Source: Anisus vortex
Taxonomy: Eukaryota; Mollusca; Gastropoda; Planorbidae
Length of the DNA: 64,000 nucleotides
Assembly: GCA_949126835.1 (NCBI GenBank)
Contig: OX421509.1
Location: forward strand, 13,544,420 to 13,608,419
Direction of reading: 5' to 3'
The notes below the pieces were generated by a model. It was given only the letters and a program-made list of their open reading frames with translations, did not search any database and had not been told where the DNA came from. A program made the translations under genes and the position numbers. Position 1 is the first letter of the stretch. Each line of letters starts with the position of its first letter. Below, in pieces: positions 32,826 through 42,932 of the stretch.

Positions 32826-33182
32826 GCCTACACCTTAATTGCTTCCAGACAAGAAACGAGTCTATCCAAGACTTTACTTTTATCCCGTTTAACTTTCATT
32901 CTAGAAGACACATAAGAAACTATAAATTGACTGCCTTAATAAAAGATTCAATCACAGATCGCATGTCCAATGATGAGAGCTTTGACAATCCTGACATACT
33001 ACACTCGACGTCCAGTGTGAGTCCCGTGTAGTTTGCCACGCAGCACCAATTAATTAAGCTGACTTACGTTATTTGACTTGCATAAAACAAATAATCTTGG
33101 AGGTCTCTCGCGTGCCACTGAAAATCGTTCTGCGTGCCAAGTCTGGCACGCGTGCCTTAGGTTGCCGACCCCTGCTCTAGAC

Positions 33183-33738
33183 TCTAGTTACATCTTACGC
33201 TCGACGTTTTCCATGATGCGTTTTTGCTATCTGCCTTTAGAAGTCGGTCAGACATGCCCCTAACGCGAAACGGGTGCAGATACAAGTTGTATAATGCCAC
33301 CCTCCATATACTTCATGACATTTAGAATACTAGGTCGATGGTAGATGCAACGTTCAATATGTATGGTCCTATACTTCAAGTTCCATAACTCACCTTAGCA
33401 CAGAAAAATATATACTGTAGATTTACTTCCCCTTTGTTATTATTTTCCCGATAATTTTTCTCTTCTCCCGTTCGAACATTACGTCATTCTCCTCATGCGA
33501 CTCATGTCTCTCTCCTCCACTCTCTCTCTCTTTCACACACTCACTTTCATTCTGTCTCTCTTCGGCTCTCTTTTCCACTCTTTAATTCTATCTCTTTCTC
33601 TGTCTCAATTTCTCTTTTTTTTCTTTACTGTTATACTCTTTTTCTCTCTATTTCTTCTCTCTTACTTTCTCTCCCTTTCTATTTCATGCTTTCTTTCGCC
33701 CTCCCATTCATTTTTTACTTGTTCTTTCTTTATGTCCT

Positions 33739-33779
<41 letters not shown>

Positions 33780-34490
33780 AATCATATAACAAACATGAAG
33801 ATACATAATAGGAATTACATTAGCCTGGAGTAAGATGATCGTCGACGACCAGGACTTCAGGTGGGAGATACAATAAGATAATTGCGTAATGACGGACCTA
33901 TTTGGGACGAATTTTCGACTTTCCATCCTTCTGTGTGTCTGTGTGTGTGTGTCCCAGGCATGGTAGAGAAACACATGCTCACCGCACGCCTCGCCGTCAT
34001 CGTCATCGAATGGCGAGTATACGGGGCTGACATTCTGCATTTTGCCAAACGATCAATAACTCTACCGACTGTTGTCTAGATTATAACAAGGCGGGAGTAG
34101 AGGCTAAGTAAAAAAACACACACACAAATACAAAGACATTCCGAAACAATAGAAAAGGGGGGAGGGGTGTCAGTGTGTGTGTGTGTGTGTGCTGGCTTCG
34201 AGATCTCTTTAGTCTAAATTGTCTAAATACACATTTTCAAATGTTTACCCTTCAATTAAAATCAAGGTGTCACATGTGGCGTTTACTCTATTGGGATAAT
34301 TTATTGATACACTTAAATACGTCTATTTACGCCCCGAGCTTATTAATTTGCCCCTTCCCTTCACCCCCGATATGGCTCACTACCTGCGTCCTTAGAGCGT
34401 GGCTCCACCCCGCCAATTTTCTTACCCCCAACGCCCCCTTTTTCCCAACACCATATCAGTGGGGAGCACCATGGAAGCTCAACTTAAACC
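33183..34490. other. no gene; CT-rich tracts
   Basis: CT microsatellites at 33510-33780 and short GT and CA runs (33930-33950, 34120, 34170-34190). The Leu/Ser/Phe-rich frame at 33495 is low-complexity. No host gene recognised. Confidence 0.5.
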
Positions 34491-34494
34491 TAGC

Positions 34495-34668
34495 TGAAAC
34501 TGAAGAAACTCCTCATTCAGTATTAAATGTATTTATTCACATAAACGACGAACGATGAATATACATGTTGGACATAGGACAATGACTGAAACAATACAGG
34601 TAGAAACTAATTAACAGACTGAATTTATAACATAACTTTAACATATAAACATACATACAATATCTACA
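34495..34668 (-). repeat. probable 3' LTR of the Gypsy fragment
   Basis: On the minus strand a G-rich polypurine tract follows the pol stop codon and is directly followed by TGTAGATATTGTATG, a TG-type LTR start at 34668. An AATAAA signal lies at 34532-34537. The far edge is a guess (a TTCA at about 34495), since no partner LTR is in the window. Confidence 0.5.
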
Positions 34669-34694
34669 GGTAACCCTTCAACCCCCCCCCATGT

Positions 34695-35496
34695 TTATAT
34701 GTCACAATGAGACATCCGACGTGTCCTAGGGCGCCTGCCGCCGCTGTTAGGAGCAATTACATCTTCTTTTAATCCACCCGAATTATGGGGTAGGATGCGT
34801 CGTAGCATTGCTGGGACTTTTTTAGCTGTTGTTGAAGTCTCTTCAATGGAGGTCGGTCTAGGAGTGGTTGGTCTGTTAGCCTGATACTCAGAATCAGATG
34901 TACTGATGGGAAGATTCTCTGTTTCAGGTGTAGATTCTAGGAAACCTGTTGGTGGCAGGTTAGTCATAGTTTCACCAGAGTGCTCAAAATGTGTGTCTGA
35001 GGGCTCAACATTTCCTATTGTTTGAGGGTTATTTGTATAATTATCATTGGCTGACCAGGTCTCTTTAAGTGAAGTGTTTTCGATCGCCAACGATGCCGGC
35101 TTGAAAGCCCTAAGAAATCGCCTGTTCCTCTTTGTAAGTCTACCAGATCCATCAACCTTTACCACATACTGGTCATGCTCAGTTGAGTCTAATATGGTTC
35201 CTGTTCGGTGCCATTTGTTAGGATTATTCCCAGTTTGGTTTTGTATGAAGCATTGGTCGCCGATTTTAAGAGGCATTAGGGGCTTTGCATGCTCATTCAG
35301 GGTTTCTGACGTCCTTGTGAAACGTGTGCGGAGTGCACTTTCTTTTGCCGCCCATGCTTCCCGCCAGACAGGTCTGATATGTGGATTTGTGTACTTCTCA
35401 AGACGATTTACAAACGAAAGCGAGTCCCTGATTGGTCGCCCAAAGATTATTTGCGCAGGAGATAGATTGCAGAATTGGAAATCAGGTTGATTAAAA
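34695..35496 (-). pseudogene. Gypsy/Ty3 pol, integrase C-terminal part
   Basis: Open minus-strand frame of about 267 codons without stops. It runs from NQPDFQFCNLSPAQIIFGRP through RDSLSFVNRLEKY and PVWREAWAAKESALRTR to LKIGDQCFIQNQTGNNPNKW, then HRTGTILDSTEHDQYVVKVD and GSGRLTKRNRRFLR. The first segment is the end of the integrase core and the rest its C-terminal SH3-like DNA-binding domain, followed by a Ser/Thr/Pro-rich tail ending RRMSHCDI. The upstream pol is missing; a TA-rich run and a SINE begin at the break (about 35497). A fragment, but its frame is intact, so it may be young. Confidence 0.85.
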
Positions 35497-35517
35497 AAAA
35501 TATATATTTATCTATCT

Positions 35518-35756
35518 ATCATGGAGCACGATAGCGAGTTCGGCTGCCGTACCAAAGTTCCCGGATTCGAATCCCGAAGATGCTCGGATTCCCGGGTCTG
35601 GACGGTGACCCTGAGTCTACCCAGGTAGTCTGTTGGGTAAGTAGATGGGCAAAGTAATGTGCGGCTGAGCGTTATGTTGGCCACACAATACCTTAGTATG
35701 CCTAGGCCACAGAAACTGATAAATGCTGCTCCACCGACCTAGGGATCAATCTACCT
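35518..35756 (+). repeat. tRNA-derived SINE, diverged
   Basis: Head with GGAGCACGATAGCGAGTTCGGC and B box CGGATTCGAATCCCG, then CGGGTCTGGACGGTGACCCTGAGTCTACCC, a changed middle, TGTTGGCCACACAATACCTTAGTATGCC, TGCTGCTCCACCGACCTAGGGATCAAT, running straight into a TCTA microsatellite. Confidence 0.82.
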
Positions 35757-35985
35757 ATCTATCTATCTATCTATCTATCTACATATCTACCTATCTACCT
35801 ATCTACCTATCTACCTATCTTCTTATCTACCTATCTACCTATCTTCTTATCTACCTATCTACCTATCTTCCTATCTACCTATCTTCTTATCTACCTATCT
35901 TCCTATCTACCTATCTAACTATCTACCTATCTACCTATCTACCTATCTTCCTATCTACCAATCTACCTATCTATCTATATTTCTA
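35757..35985. repeat. TACCTATC microsatellite
   Basis: About 230 bp of TCTACCTA/TCTTCCTA octamers directly after the SINE tail. The plus-strand frame (YLPIYLSTYLL) is a repeat artefact. Confidence 0.95.
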
Positions 35986-36356
35986 GATATATCAAAATAA
36001 AGATGCGCTGGTTTCTGAGTGATCTATACTGTTTGTCACTGCACGGTTTGTGTCAAAGGTAAAAACCAACAACAAGAAAACCAGTAATAGGTTCAAAAAT
36101 GAGCTGGCAATTAACTTCCTATTAACGTGTCGCTATTAATGACGTCACGGCACGTGACTGGCGTCACCAGGAAGTGCCGATGCCAATTCCCAGTGATGGT
36201 ACATTCTGGTTCGGCTTCTGGTTGAGAAATGTAAAAGGTGAAAGTAGGTATATCTATTGATTGATGTTATTGAATTAAGTACCCAAGTAAGGTTATAATT
36301 ATATGCCTACTTACACTTTAGGCTAGATGTCTCTCAATGTGCATATTAGCAGTGTT
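35986..36356. other. no gene; motif cluster
   Basis: Short unique stretch with a cluster of regulatory-type motifs at 36140-36175, listed separately. Otherwise nothing recognised. Confidence 0.45.
36140..36175. promoter_or_regulatory. possible CRE / E-box / ETS motif cluster
   Basis: TGACGTCA (perfect CRE palindrome, 36140-36147), CACGTG (E-box palindrome, 36151-36156) and GGAAGT (ETS core, 36170-36175) lie within 36 bp, with GCGTCACC in between. The motifs are seen directly; regulatory function is inference from spacing only, with no gene nearby. Confidence 0.25.
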
Positions 36357-36523
36357 ACCTAGTTACCGATAACTTTTACCTAGTTACCGATAACTTTTAC
36401 CTAGTTACCGATAACTTTTACCTAGTTACTATAACATTTACCTAGTTACCGATAACTTTTACCTAGTTACCGATAACTTTTACCTAGTTACCGATAACTT
36501 TTACCTAGTTACCGATAACTTTT
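36357..36523. repeat. 21-bp tandem repeat, 8 copies
   Basis: Eight copies of ACCTAGTTACCGATAACTTT plus T. Only the fourth is variant (ACTATAACATTT). Homogeneous, so young. Confidence 0.95.
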
Positions 36524-36559
36524 GTATATCTAAAATCGACACATGTATCCATGTGTCTT

Positions 36560-37110
36560 TGAGACATTTTCTATCTATATATCTATCTCTTTTTCTTATC
36601 CATCCATCTATCTTTTCTATCCATCTATCTCTTTCTTATCTATCTAACTTCTCTCTATATATATCTATTAACCTATCTATAAATCTATAAACCTACATAT
36701 TTGCCTGTCTGTCTATCTATTTACTATCTATCTCTTTATCGATCTATCTATCTACACATCTACACACCTAACGAACTATCGTTTTACTCATCCAATTAGC
36801 CTACCTACCACTACACACCCATCCACCCGCCTACCTACCTACCTACCTACCTATCTACCTACTTACCTTCCTACCAGTCTGCATGCATTCCTTCCTACCT
36901 ACCTACCTACTACCCACCCACCAGCCTTCATACCTACAAAGCTACCTAAAAACATACAAATTACCTACCTACCAATCTACCTACCTACCTCCCTATCTCC
37001 CTCCCTCCCTCCCTACCTACCCACCTACCTACCTACTCACCTACTTACCTATCTAGCTACCTTTGACACCGCCTACCTACCTACCTATTCAGTACCTGCC
37101 TACCTACCCA
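36560..37110. repeat. TCTA and CTAC microsatellite region
   Basis: Degenerate TCTATC repeats (36570-36760) passing into CTACCTAC, CTCCCTCC and CCACCTAC repeats (36790-37110). Confidence 0.85.
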
Positions 37111-37480
37111 CCTATCACTTTGGTTAGCATAGCATCAACACGTTTTTATGCCTTGGCAAATTTAATCCACCAACATATAATCAATAGACTTACATGAAAT
37201 CTATAGACCAGAGCGTCGACACAATATAAGAACATGTTAATAATTGATGTACATATCACTAAGTCATAGGACCTACGGAGACAACCGTAGGCCGCATTCA
37301 TGCATTGACCGTAGCGGCACGAGCATCGATCGTCGTCCCACGACCACAAGTCTAATCCGGATCAATGCGTGTTTGTCCTGTCTATAGACTACATCCAGAC
37401 AAAATTATAAATAAAAAGCAGCCAAGGCCGGCTCTTCCATATAGGCAACCGAGGCAGACACCTAGGGCGCACAATTATAA
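37111..37480. other. no gene; possible transposon end
   Basis: Unique-looking sequence. AAGGCCGGCTCTTCC..GGCAACCGAGGCAGACACCTAGGGCGC at 37426-37471 resembles the end of a hAT-type MITE, but I found no partner end. Confidence 0.4.
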
Positions 37481-37688
37481 AAGTAAAGTACTCGTCGGAC
37501 CGTATTGATCCATACGTTCACAAGTTTCTGCCTTTACTTTACCCCAACTAAGGTCAGGTACCCATCAGAGCTGGGTAGACTCAGAGACACCCTCCAGACC
37601 CGTGAAAAAATCCTAGCCTGCATAAGGATTCGAACCCGGGACCTTCGGCATGCCAGTCGAACGCGCTACCACTCGGCTACAGTGCCCG
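37481..37688 (-). repeat. tRNA-derived SINE, internally deleted
   Basis: Minus-strand copy from TACTCGTCGGACCGTATTGATCC to the head (GGATTCGAACCCGGGACC; GTCGAACGCGCTACCACTCGGC). The block with GGCATACTAGG and GTGTGGCCAGCAC is missing (GTTTCTG joins CCTTTACTTTACC). Confidence 0.85.
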
Positions 37689-37980
37689 CACAATTATGGG
37701 AGCGCATAATTGATATTTTTTAAATTTATTTGGGGATTTAAAAATATAAACTAAATTAAAATGTAATACTAGCATAAGGCAGACGAGTTACTAGATAATG
37801 AAAGGCGAAGGGTATTTTATTTAAGTTGTCTTAGAAAATAGGAAAGTATGTCCTAACACTACTCAGTTTCTCCCCACCGAAGGCACTTTATTGAGTGCGA
37901 AGAATTTGTTTTCGCATAGGGCTTAAAAACATAAAGCTTTCAGTAAAAATATGTTTATGAAGTTATTAAACTAAAAGCTC
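37689..37980. other. no recognised feature
   Basis: AT-rich spacer before a LINE fragment. Confidence 0.4.
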
Positions 37981-39110
37981 CTTGACTTGTACTGAGCTTG
38001 AGCTATCTTCAGAATCGCTTCCAGACCGTCATGATCGAGTCCTTATCATCCAGCCTGTTCATGTCTGCTATGGTGTGCCACAGGGGTCTGTCCTCGGCCC
38101 AGTTCTTTTCACCCATTACATCTAACCCCTCTCCTTTGTCATCGAACGCAACAACTTGAAATATCATTCTTTTGCCGATGACACCCAGCTCTATTTCAGT
38201 GCTAAGCCTGAAGACTTCGATGGGCTCCTTTCTTCCATCTCCATCTGTGTCCTGGACATAAAGAACTGGATGACGGAATACAAGTTGAAGTTGAAGAGTG
38301 AGAACACTGAAGCTCTTATCGTCGGTACGAGACAGAGGGTCGTGTCCGTCACTGCGTCCGACTGGCTGACACAACAGTACCTTTCTCACCGACTGTCAAG
38401 AGCCTTGGGGTCTATCTCGACTCCACGCTGTCCATGCAGCCCCACATCTCCTTCCTCACCAAAATCTGCTTTTTCTATCTGCGTCGTATTGCCGCCATCC
38501 GTCGCTATCTGACTAAGGAAGCTTGTGTTAAGCTTGTCATCTCTCTCCTTTTTTCCCGCTTGGATTACTGCAATTCGCTTTTGACTGGCCTCTCGACCTT
38601 CAGGGCCTAAAACGTGTTCAGAACTGTGCTTCCCGACAGGTCCTTAAGAAGAAGAATTCGACGCATACTACTCCTCTGCTCCGATATCTGCACTGGCTAC
38701 CCATTAACTACCGGATCTCCTACAAGCTGGCGTCTCTGTGTTACAAGTGCCTGAATGACTCGAGCTCTATACTCAATCCCGTCCACTCCGCTCGGCTTCT
38801 GATACACTTACTCGTCAGATCCCTCGTGCGAAACTGGTGTCCGCTGGTGAACGGGCATTCTCATACGTGGGCCCGTCCACATGGCATGCCCTCCCACTAC
38901 AACTTCGACAGAGCCCTAGCTTTGATACCTTCAGAAGCCGGCTGAAGACCTACCTACCTATTCAAGTAGCAGTTAATTATTTTATTAGTTTTCATTTATA
39001 CATTTTTGCCTTTTATTCGTTGTCTGTACTATGTCTGTAACTGTTGACAGCACATAGAACTGTTCCCAACGGGATATGCGCTATACAAGTCTTATTATTA
39101 TTATTATTAC
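37981..39110 (+). pseudogene. jockey/CR1-like LINE RT, 5'-truncated
   Basis: Plus-strand remnant starting inside the RT domain: LSYLQNRFQTV, then after a frameshift VHVCYGVPQGSVLGPVLF (RT palm). A stop replaces part of the next stretch, then YHSFADDTQLYFS gives the catalytic FADD box. After that come DIKNWMTEYKLKLKSENTEA, a shifted KSLGVYLDSTLS, LLFSRLDYCNSLL, LHWLPINYRISYK and YKCLND. It ends with a short UTR and an ATT-type tail (39090-39109), typical for this LINE group. At least four frame breaks, so not functional. Confidence 0.92.
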
Positions 39111-39417
39111 CGACTGGGCATCGGAATGCATCAGAAACGTAGGCTATAAATAGGGCTGATGAGTAGGTATCAAAAGCTGAAAACCGGTGCCGGTTCTCTG
39201 GTTGCCGGAGCCCTGGGCAAGTTGAGCTGCGGCGGAGTCACTAAGTATAATAATGAAAATCTTCAATTTTCACACACGGGAAACAAAAAGGAAGATATGA
39301 AATGATCATCACGGTTAGTTTTTAAGAAGGCCAACCGGGATACTGGTTTGTATTGTATACTTCCGGTTTATTTAATCGCTATGATTTAATTTGATTGATG
39401 GAAAAATTATGTATAAG
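39111..39417. other. no gene
   Basis: Intergenic; AACCGGTGCCGGTTCTCTGG with GAGCCCTGGGCAAG at 39181-39222 looks like part of a MITE end. No partner found. Confidence 0.4.
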
Positions 39418-39500
39418 AAAAGACTATAATATGATGGAGCACTTGCTCTCTCCAAAGAGCTGAATAGTTATTTTTCGCATGCGCCGCCTACGATTTGCAC
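39418..39500. mobile_element. MITE, ACTATAATAAGATGGAC family, end fragment
   Basis: AAAGACTATAATATGATGGAGCACTTGCTCT followed by AGAGCTGAATAGTTATTTTTCGCATGCGCC: the left terminal 80 bp of the family at 1738, 27103 and 40134, truncated before the interior. Confidence 0.65.
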
Positions 39501-39507
39501 TCAATAA

Positions 39508-39560
39508 TCTTCTATATAGAAGGAGCGTCTGTAATATATAAAATAAGATTACAAGTAATA
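39508..39560 (+). mobile_element. LINE-A 3' UTR end
   Basis: CAATAATCTTCTATATAGAAGGAGCGTCTGTAATATATAAAATAAGATTACAAG is the terminal UTR of LINE-A in plus orientation, ending in the AAGAT-type tail. About 50 bp. Confidence 0.7.
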
Positions 39561-40133
39561 AATCATAAACATAAATATAATTCTTTCCAATCTGTCTTTT
39601 ATTGCATTACTTGCCATTGTTACAATTTATTGCTGTAAAACGGGGACCTTATTTTAGGACTCATATTTTTTCCAATTATACAATTTAAATACTGCTCCAC
39701 TAATTATATTTGCATTGAAAGTATAATTTCTTTTCATCTTTCTTTTATGTAAACAACTACAAAACCGCAAGCAAATAATAGCTATGCATTTCATATTATT
39801 AGTTATTTAAAGTATTTTTTCTTAATAAATTATGCGACCCGTGTTTGCATGATCAAATACATTTATTTCCAAAAAAATATTTCCTAGATCTGGAAACACG
39901 TCCCCCACAACCCCCCCCCCCCCCGCCCCAGTGTACCCGGGTTTTCACGTAGTATTACTGAAATGAAATTTTTGTCCCGAGAACAATCTGTGGTGCTCAC
40001 GCACGTAACCAATCAAATCGGAGGATTGTCAAATCTGCGCTGCACGACATACTTTCCTTTTTGCCAACTGTTGTTTTTATGTCTCCAAAATTTGTCACGC
40101 GCGCACTTAATTAGGTCAACTCCTTAGTTAAAC
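39561..40133. other. AT-rich, no gene
   Basis: AT-rich, with a C run at 39909-39924. No feature recognised. Confidence 0.45.
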
Positions 40134-40430
40134 CAAAGACTATAGTAAGATGGACTTATTGCTCTATTTTTAGAGCTTATAATATATTAGTATGTTCTTT
40201 TTCCGTGCGCATCCAATAACGCTGTCTTAAATTACTTCTACGCTCCTACGTTTGCCCAAATGTTTCCGCTGTATACAGCTTTCGATTTTAATTTTTCAAT
40301 GAGAAAAATCAAAGCGATTATATAAAACAGAAGTGTACAATGCAAAAGGGAATCTGGAATTCCGAAAAGAAGTCATTCTTGTCATCAAATAGCAGAAATA
40401 TTAAAGCAAGCGGTCCATCTTATTATAGTT
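40134..40430. mobile_element. MITE, ACTATAATAAGATGGAC family, copy C
   Basis: 297 bp from CAAAGACTATAGTAAGATGG to GGTCCATCTTATTATAGTT. Interior matches copy B closely (TTTTTCCGTGCGCATCCAATAACGCTGTCTTAAAT, TTTCCGCTGTATACAGCTTTCGATTTTAAT). No clear target duplication; the right terminal bases appear lost. Confidence 0.85.
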
Positions 40431-40599
40431 CAACGCCAAACAGTGCAGTGCATAATTATATTATTAGTAGGCCTATGGATGTTCACAAAAATATTATTAT
40501 TTTTTTTTTATTACATATGGTTTTCTCCAAAAAGCTTCTTTTCTGCTTAGTTGGTCGCAATCTATCTCCTCTTTGTAAAATATTGAGCACAAATATAAA

Positions 40600-40818
40600 A
40601 GTAAAGTATCCCGTCGGATCAAAGTGATCACTTGACCGGCCATGCAGCATTCACCGGTTTCTGTGGCCATGTCATACTAGGAGATTGTGTGGCCAGCACA
40701 ATGCCACAGCCGCCCTTTCTTTACCCCAACATCAGAGACACCCCTTCAGTTTCGGGAACACAATCCAAGCCCACACCAGGATTCGAACCCAGGACCTTCA
40801 GTTCACCAGCCGTGAAAG
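40600..40818 (-). repeat. tRNA-derived SINE, head-truncated
   Basis: Minus-strand copy from AAAGTATCCCGTCGGATC at 40602 to the B box side (CAGGATTCGAACCCAGGACC) and CCAGCC; the extreme 5' head is missing, and the segment with AAGTCAGGTACCCATCAG is deleted. Confidence 0.83.
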
Positions 40819-41393
40819 GAGTTATAGTGAAAAAATAATAACTTATCCGATTGAATAATAGAAAACTCAACAGTATCAATGAAAACTGATTTTTTTCTAA
40901 AGCATGGGCGAGCAACAGTAGGCCGCGGGCAATCAGAAGCCCGCCATACCTTTTACTGTGGCCCCTACGGGGCTTTTAACAACAAAAACAATGAACATTA
41001 TTTTATTTGCCATATAGTACATATGTACAATAAAGGCATAGTTAAGACATAACAAGACAAAACAGCAGTATTAAAAAAAAATCTTTGTAGTAATAGTATA
41101 AATAACTTTTCAGAATGTTTGGTCCACCGAGTTATATCAAATTCCTTGTACGCCCCAATGGCGAAACATGTCTTACGCCCATTTCTAGGTCGCAGAACTT
41201 GTTCGAAAGAAACAGTCATCAATGATCGATTTCAAACGTATTCTTAAAAATAAATAAAACTCGGGCTAATCCTAACTCCCTCTAAAGAATTTATCAAAGC
41301 GCGGCCTATTAAAGAAATCATAAATTATCTAAATAATAAAAACAATAACACCTCAAGAAAAAAAAAACTACAATAAAACCAAAGGTTTGGCAA
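40819..41393. other. no gene; AT-rich
   Basis: AT-rich spacer containing one transposon-end fragment (40906-40990). Nothing else supportable. Confidence 0.45.
40906..40990. mobile_element. hAT-like end fragment, GCATGGGTGTGCAA family
   Basis: CATGGGCGAGCAACAGTAGGCCGCGGGC, later ACTGTGGCCCCTACGGGGCTTTTAACAAC. The same order of blocks occurs at 44041-44150 (CATGGGTGTGCAAGACGC..GTGGCCCCTTACAGAGCTTCTAACAGC). One end only; the opposite end was not found. Confidence 0.45.
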
Positions 41394-41636
41394 GGAATCG
41401 AACTTATAACGTTTAGAACAGCAACGGAACTCCTTGTTTTGACCACCACGCATGGAATGAAACGGAAAACGCCTAGAACGGCAAAGAAATTCCTTGTTTT
41501 GACTATCGCACATGGAATCGAACTCAAAACGCTTAGAACGGCAGTGAAAATTCTGCTTAGACCATCATGCATGGAATCGAACTCAAAAGGCCTAGAACGG
41601 CAACGTAACTCCTGTTTTGACGACCACGCAATAGGG
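41394..41636. repeat. 60-bp tandem repeat, left part (about 4 copies)
   Basis: Copies of a 60-bp unit containing GGAATCGAACTCAAAACG, CTTAGAACGGCA and CCTTGTTTTGACCACC. A hAT MITE at 41637-42081 splits the array, which continues at 42090. The 60-bp period gives 20-residue repeats in open frames on both strands (KTRNFFAVL.. and so on), an artefact. GGAATCGAAC resembles a reversed B box, but no A box was found. Confidence 0.88.
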
Positions 41637-42081
41637 CAGAGGTCGGGAACCTTTTTGTCTTAGAGAGCCTTATGGACACCACATATTTTGAAAATATATT
41701 CTGTAAGAGTCATAGCCCTACATTATATTTAAAACTAAAATTTCAAGTTAATGTGTGAATTTTGTGTAATTTCAACACTAAAAGTACAATAATTATGTCT
41801 TGCATTTGGGCGTAATACATGAGTTATTTCCCTTTAATTACAATCAATGCATGGTTGCTATTTTTCTTTTAGGTCAGTGGGGTTTACCTCCTTTACCACT
41901 TCTGATGCTGAGCATCAGTAGACTTTAGCTCATTTGTAGAATGAAATATTGATATTCAATTAATATGTAAATCATAGGAGTCTAAATAATTTTTTTTCAG
42001 AATCGAACATTTGTCTGTGAGCCAGATGCAGCCATCAATAGAGCCACATGTGGCTCGCGAGCCATAGGTCCCCGGTCCCTG
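41637..42081. mobile_element. hAT MITE, GAGCCACATGTGGCTC family
   Basis: 445 bp with ends CAGAGGTCGGGAACCTTTTTG and GCCATAGGTCCCCGGTCCCTG. The right subterminal region carries AGAGCCACATGTGGCTCGCGAGCC, a strong palindrome. The flanking octamers CAATAGGG and TTCTAGGG agree at the last five bases only. It interrupts the 60-bp array. Confidence 0.85.
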
Positions 42082-42089
42082 TTCTAGGG

Positions 42090-42180
42090 CAATGAATCTT
42101 TGTCTTGACCACCAGGTCTGGAAATCGAACTCAAAACGTTTAGAACGGCAATGAAACTTCTGTTTCGACCACCACGCCTC
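42090..42180. repeat. 60-bp tandem repeat, right part
   Basis: Continuation of the 41394 array after the hAT MITE: GGAAATCGAACTCAAAACG, TTTAGAACGGCAATGAAAC, TTCGACCACCACGCCT. Confidence 0.85.
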
Positions 42181-42739
42181 ATCCTGTCGATAATATAAAC
42201 ATTCAAAGTATTCTCTCAGAAGAGTTGAAAGGTCCGGGGAGGGGTCTTGTGGTGGGAGATTGGTTAATTGATTTCAAAACCATAAGCCTTGTCGATGTTT
42301 TCAACTACTGCGCATACATCATATAGATTTTATCTCCCTTGTAAGGTAACAACAGAGCGCCAAGACCAGGCAGCGCCAACTTCCTAGAAAAAAAAAATTG
42401 GACATCTTCGTTTTCTTATAATTATAACTACTGCACCATGAGACCGGCTGTGTAATTTTATTGGGGGGGGGGGGGGTAATTGCATGGCTAAAAGGGGGGG
42501 GGGGTGTGGGGTGGGGAAGATAACTGCTGCCACCTTTGAATTCAGGTAAAAAAAGGGGGGGGGGATAACCCGATCATTAAACAGCCACAATCTATAAATA
42601 TAGTTTTGTTTTAACGTACGAAAGTTTATCGTGTTACATATTGATTACACTTGTATGTATGTATGTGTGTGTGTGTGTTTCAAGACTTTTACTTTTAAAC
42701 AAGAAACAAGAACACGGCAACCGAAATTAGATCTATGAG
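42181..42739. other. no gene; G-run cluster
   Basis: Three long G runs within 110 bp (about 42463-42476, 42494-42503, 42555-42564) and a GT run near 42664. No gene seen. Confidence 0.5.
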
Positions 42740-42925
42740 CAGGGGGCGAAGCCAGAGATATTTTTCATGGTGGGCTGAACTTTCGTGTGACAAATTTTTT
42801 TTTTTCGCGAATCTACCACATATATTTAAAAACAACTGTTGAAAAACATATTTTTTTATAATAAAATTGCAGAGGTGGGGTGGGGGTGGACTTAGTTCCA
42901 CTCAGCCCCACTCGTGGCTTCGCCC
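42740..42925. mobile_element. hAT-like MITE, GGGGCGAAGCC family
   Basis: 186 bp, starting CAGGGGGCGAAGCCAGAG and ending ACTCGTGGCTTCGCCC, flanked by CTATGAG on both sides (42733-42739 and 42926-42932). The interior includes CGCGAATCTACCACATAT. Related to the 24813 element by its ends. Confidence 0.78.
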
Positions 42926-42932
42926 CTATGAG

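Larger units (their letters stand above)
30373..33174 (-). mobile_element. 2.8-kb hAT element with decayed transposase
   Basis: 2802 bp with ends CAGGGGACGGCAACCTCTTG and CTTAGGTTGCCGACCCCTG and an exact 8-bp target duplication CTCTAGAC (30365-30372, 33175-33182). The ends place it with the GGTCGGCAACC MITEs at 5635, 17891 and 44988, for which it is the likely longer relative. A degenerate transposase lies on the minus strand (31988-32600) and a smaller element is nested at 32652-32825. The left 1.6 kb is AT-rich and non-coding. Confidence 0.93.

Noticed and set aside
35047..35490. 147-codon plus-strand frame
   Set aside because: Antisense to the Gypsy integrase frame, which carries the recognisable domain.
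38009..38389. 126-codon minus-strand frame across the 38-kb LINE
   Set aside because: Antisense shadow of the RT coding remnant, which lies on the plus strand.
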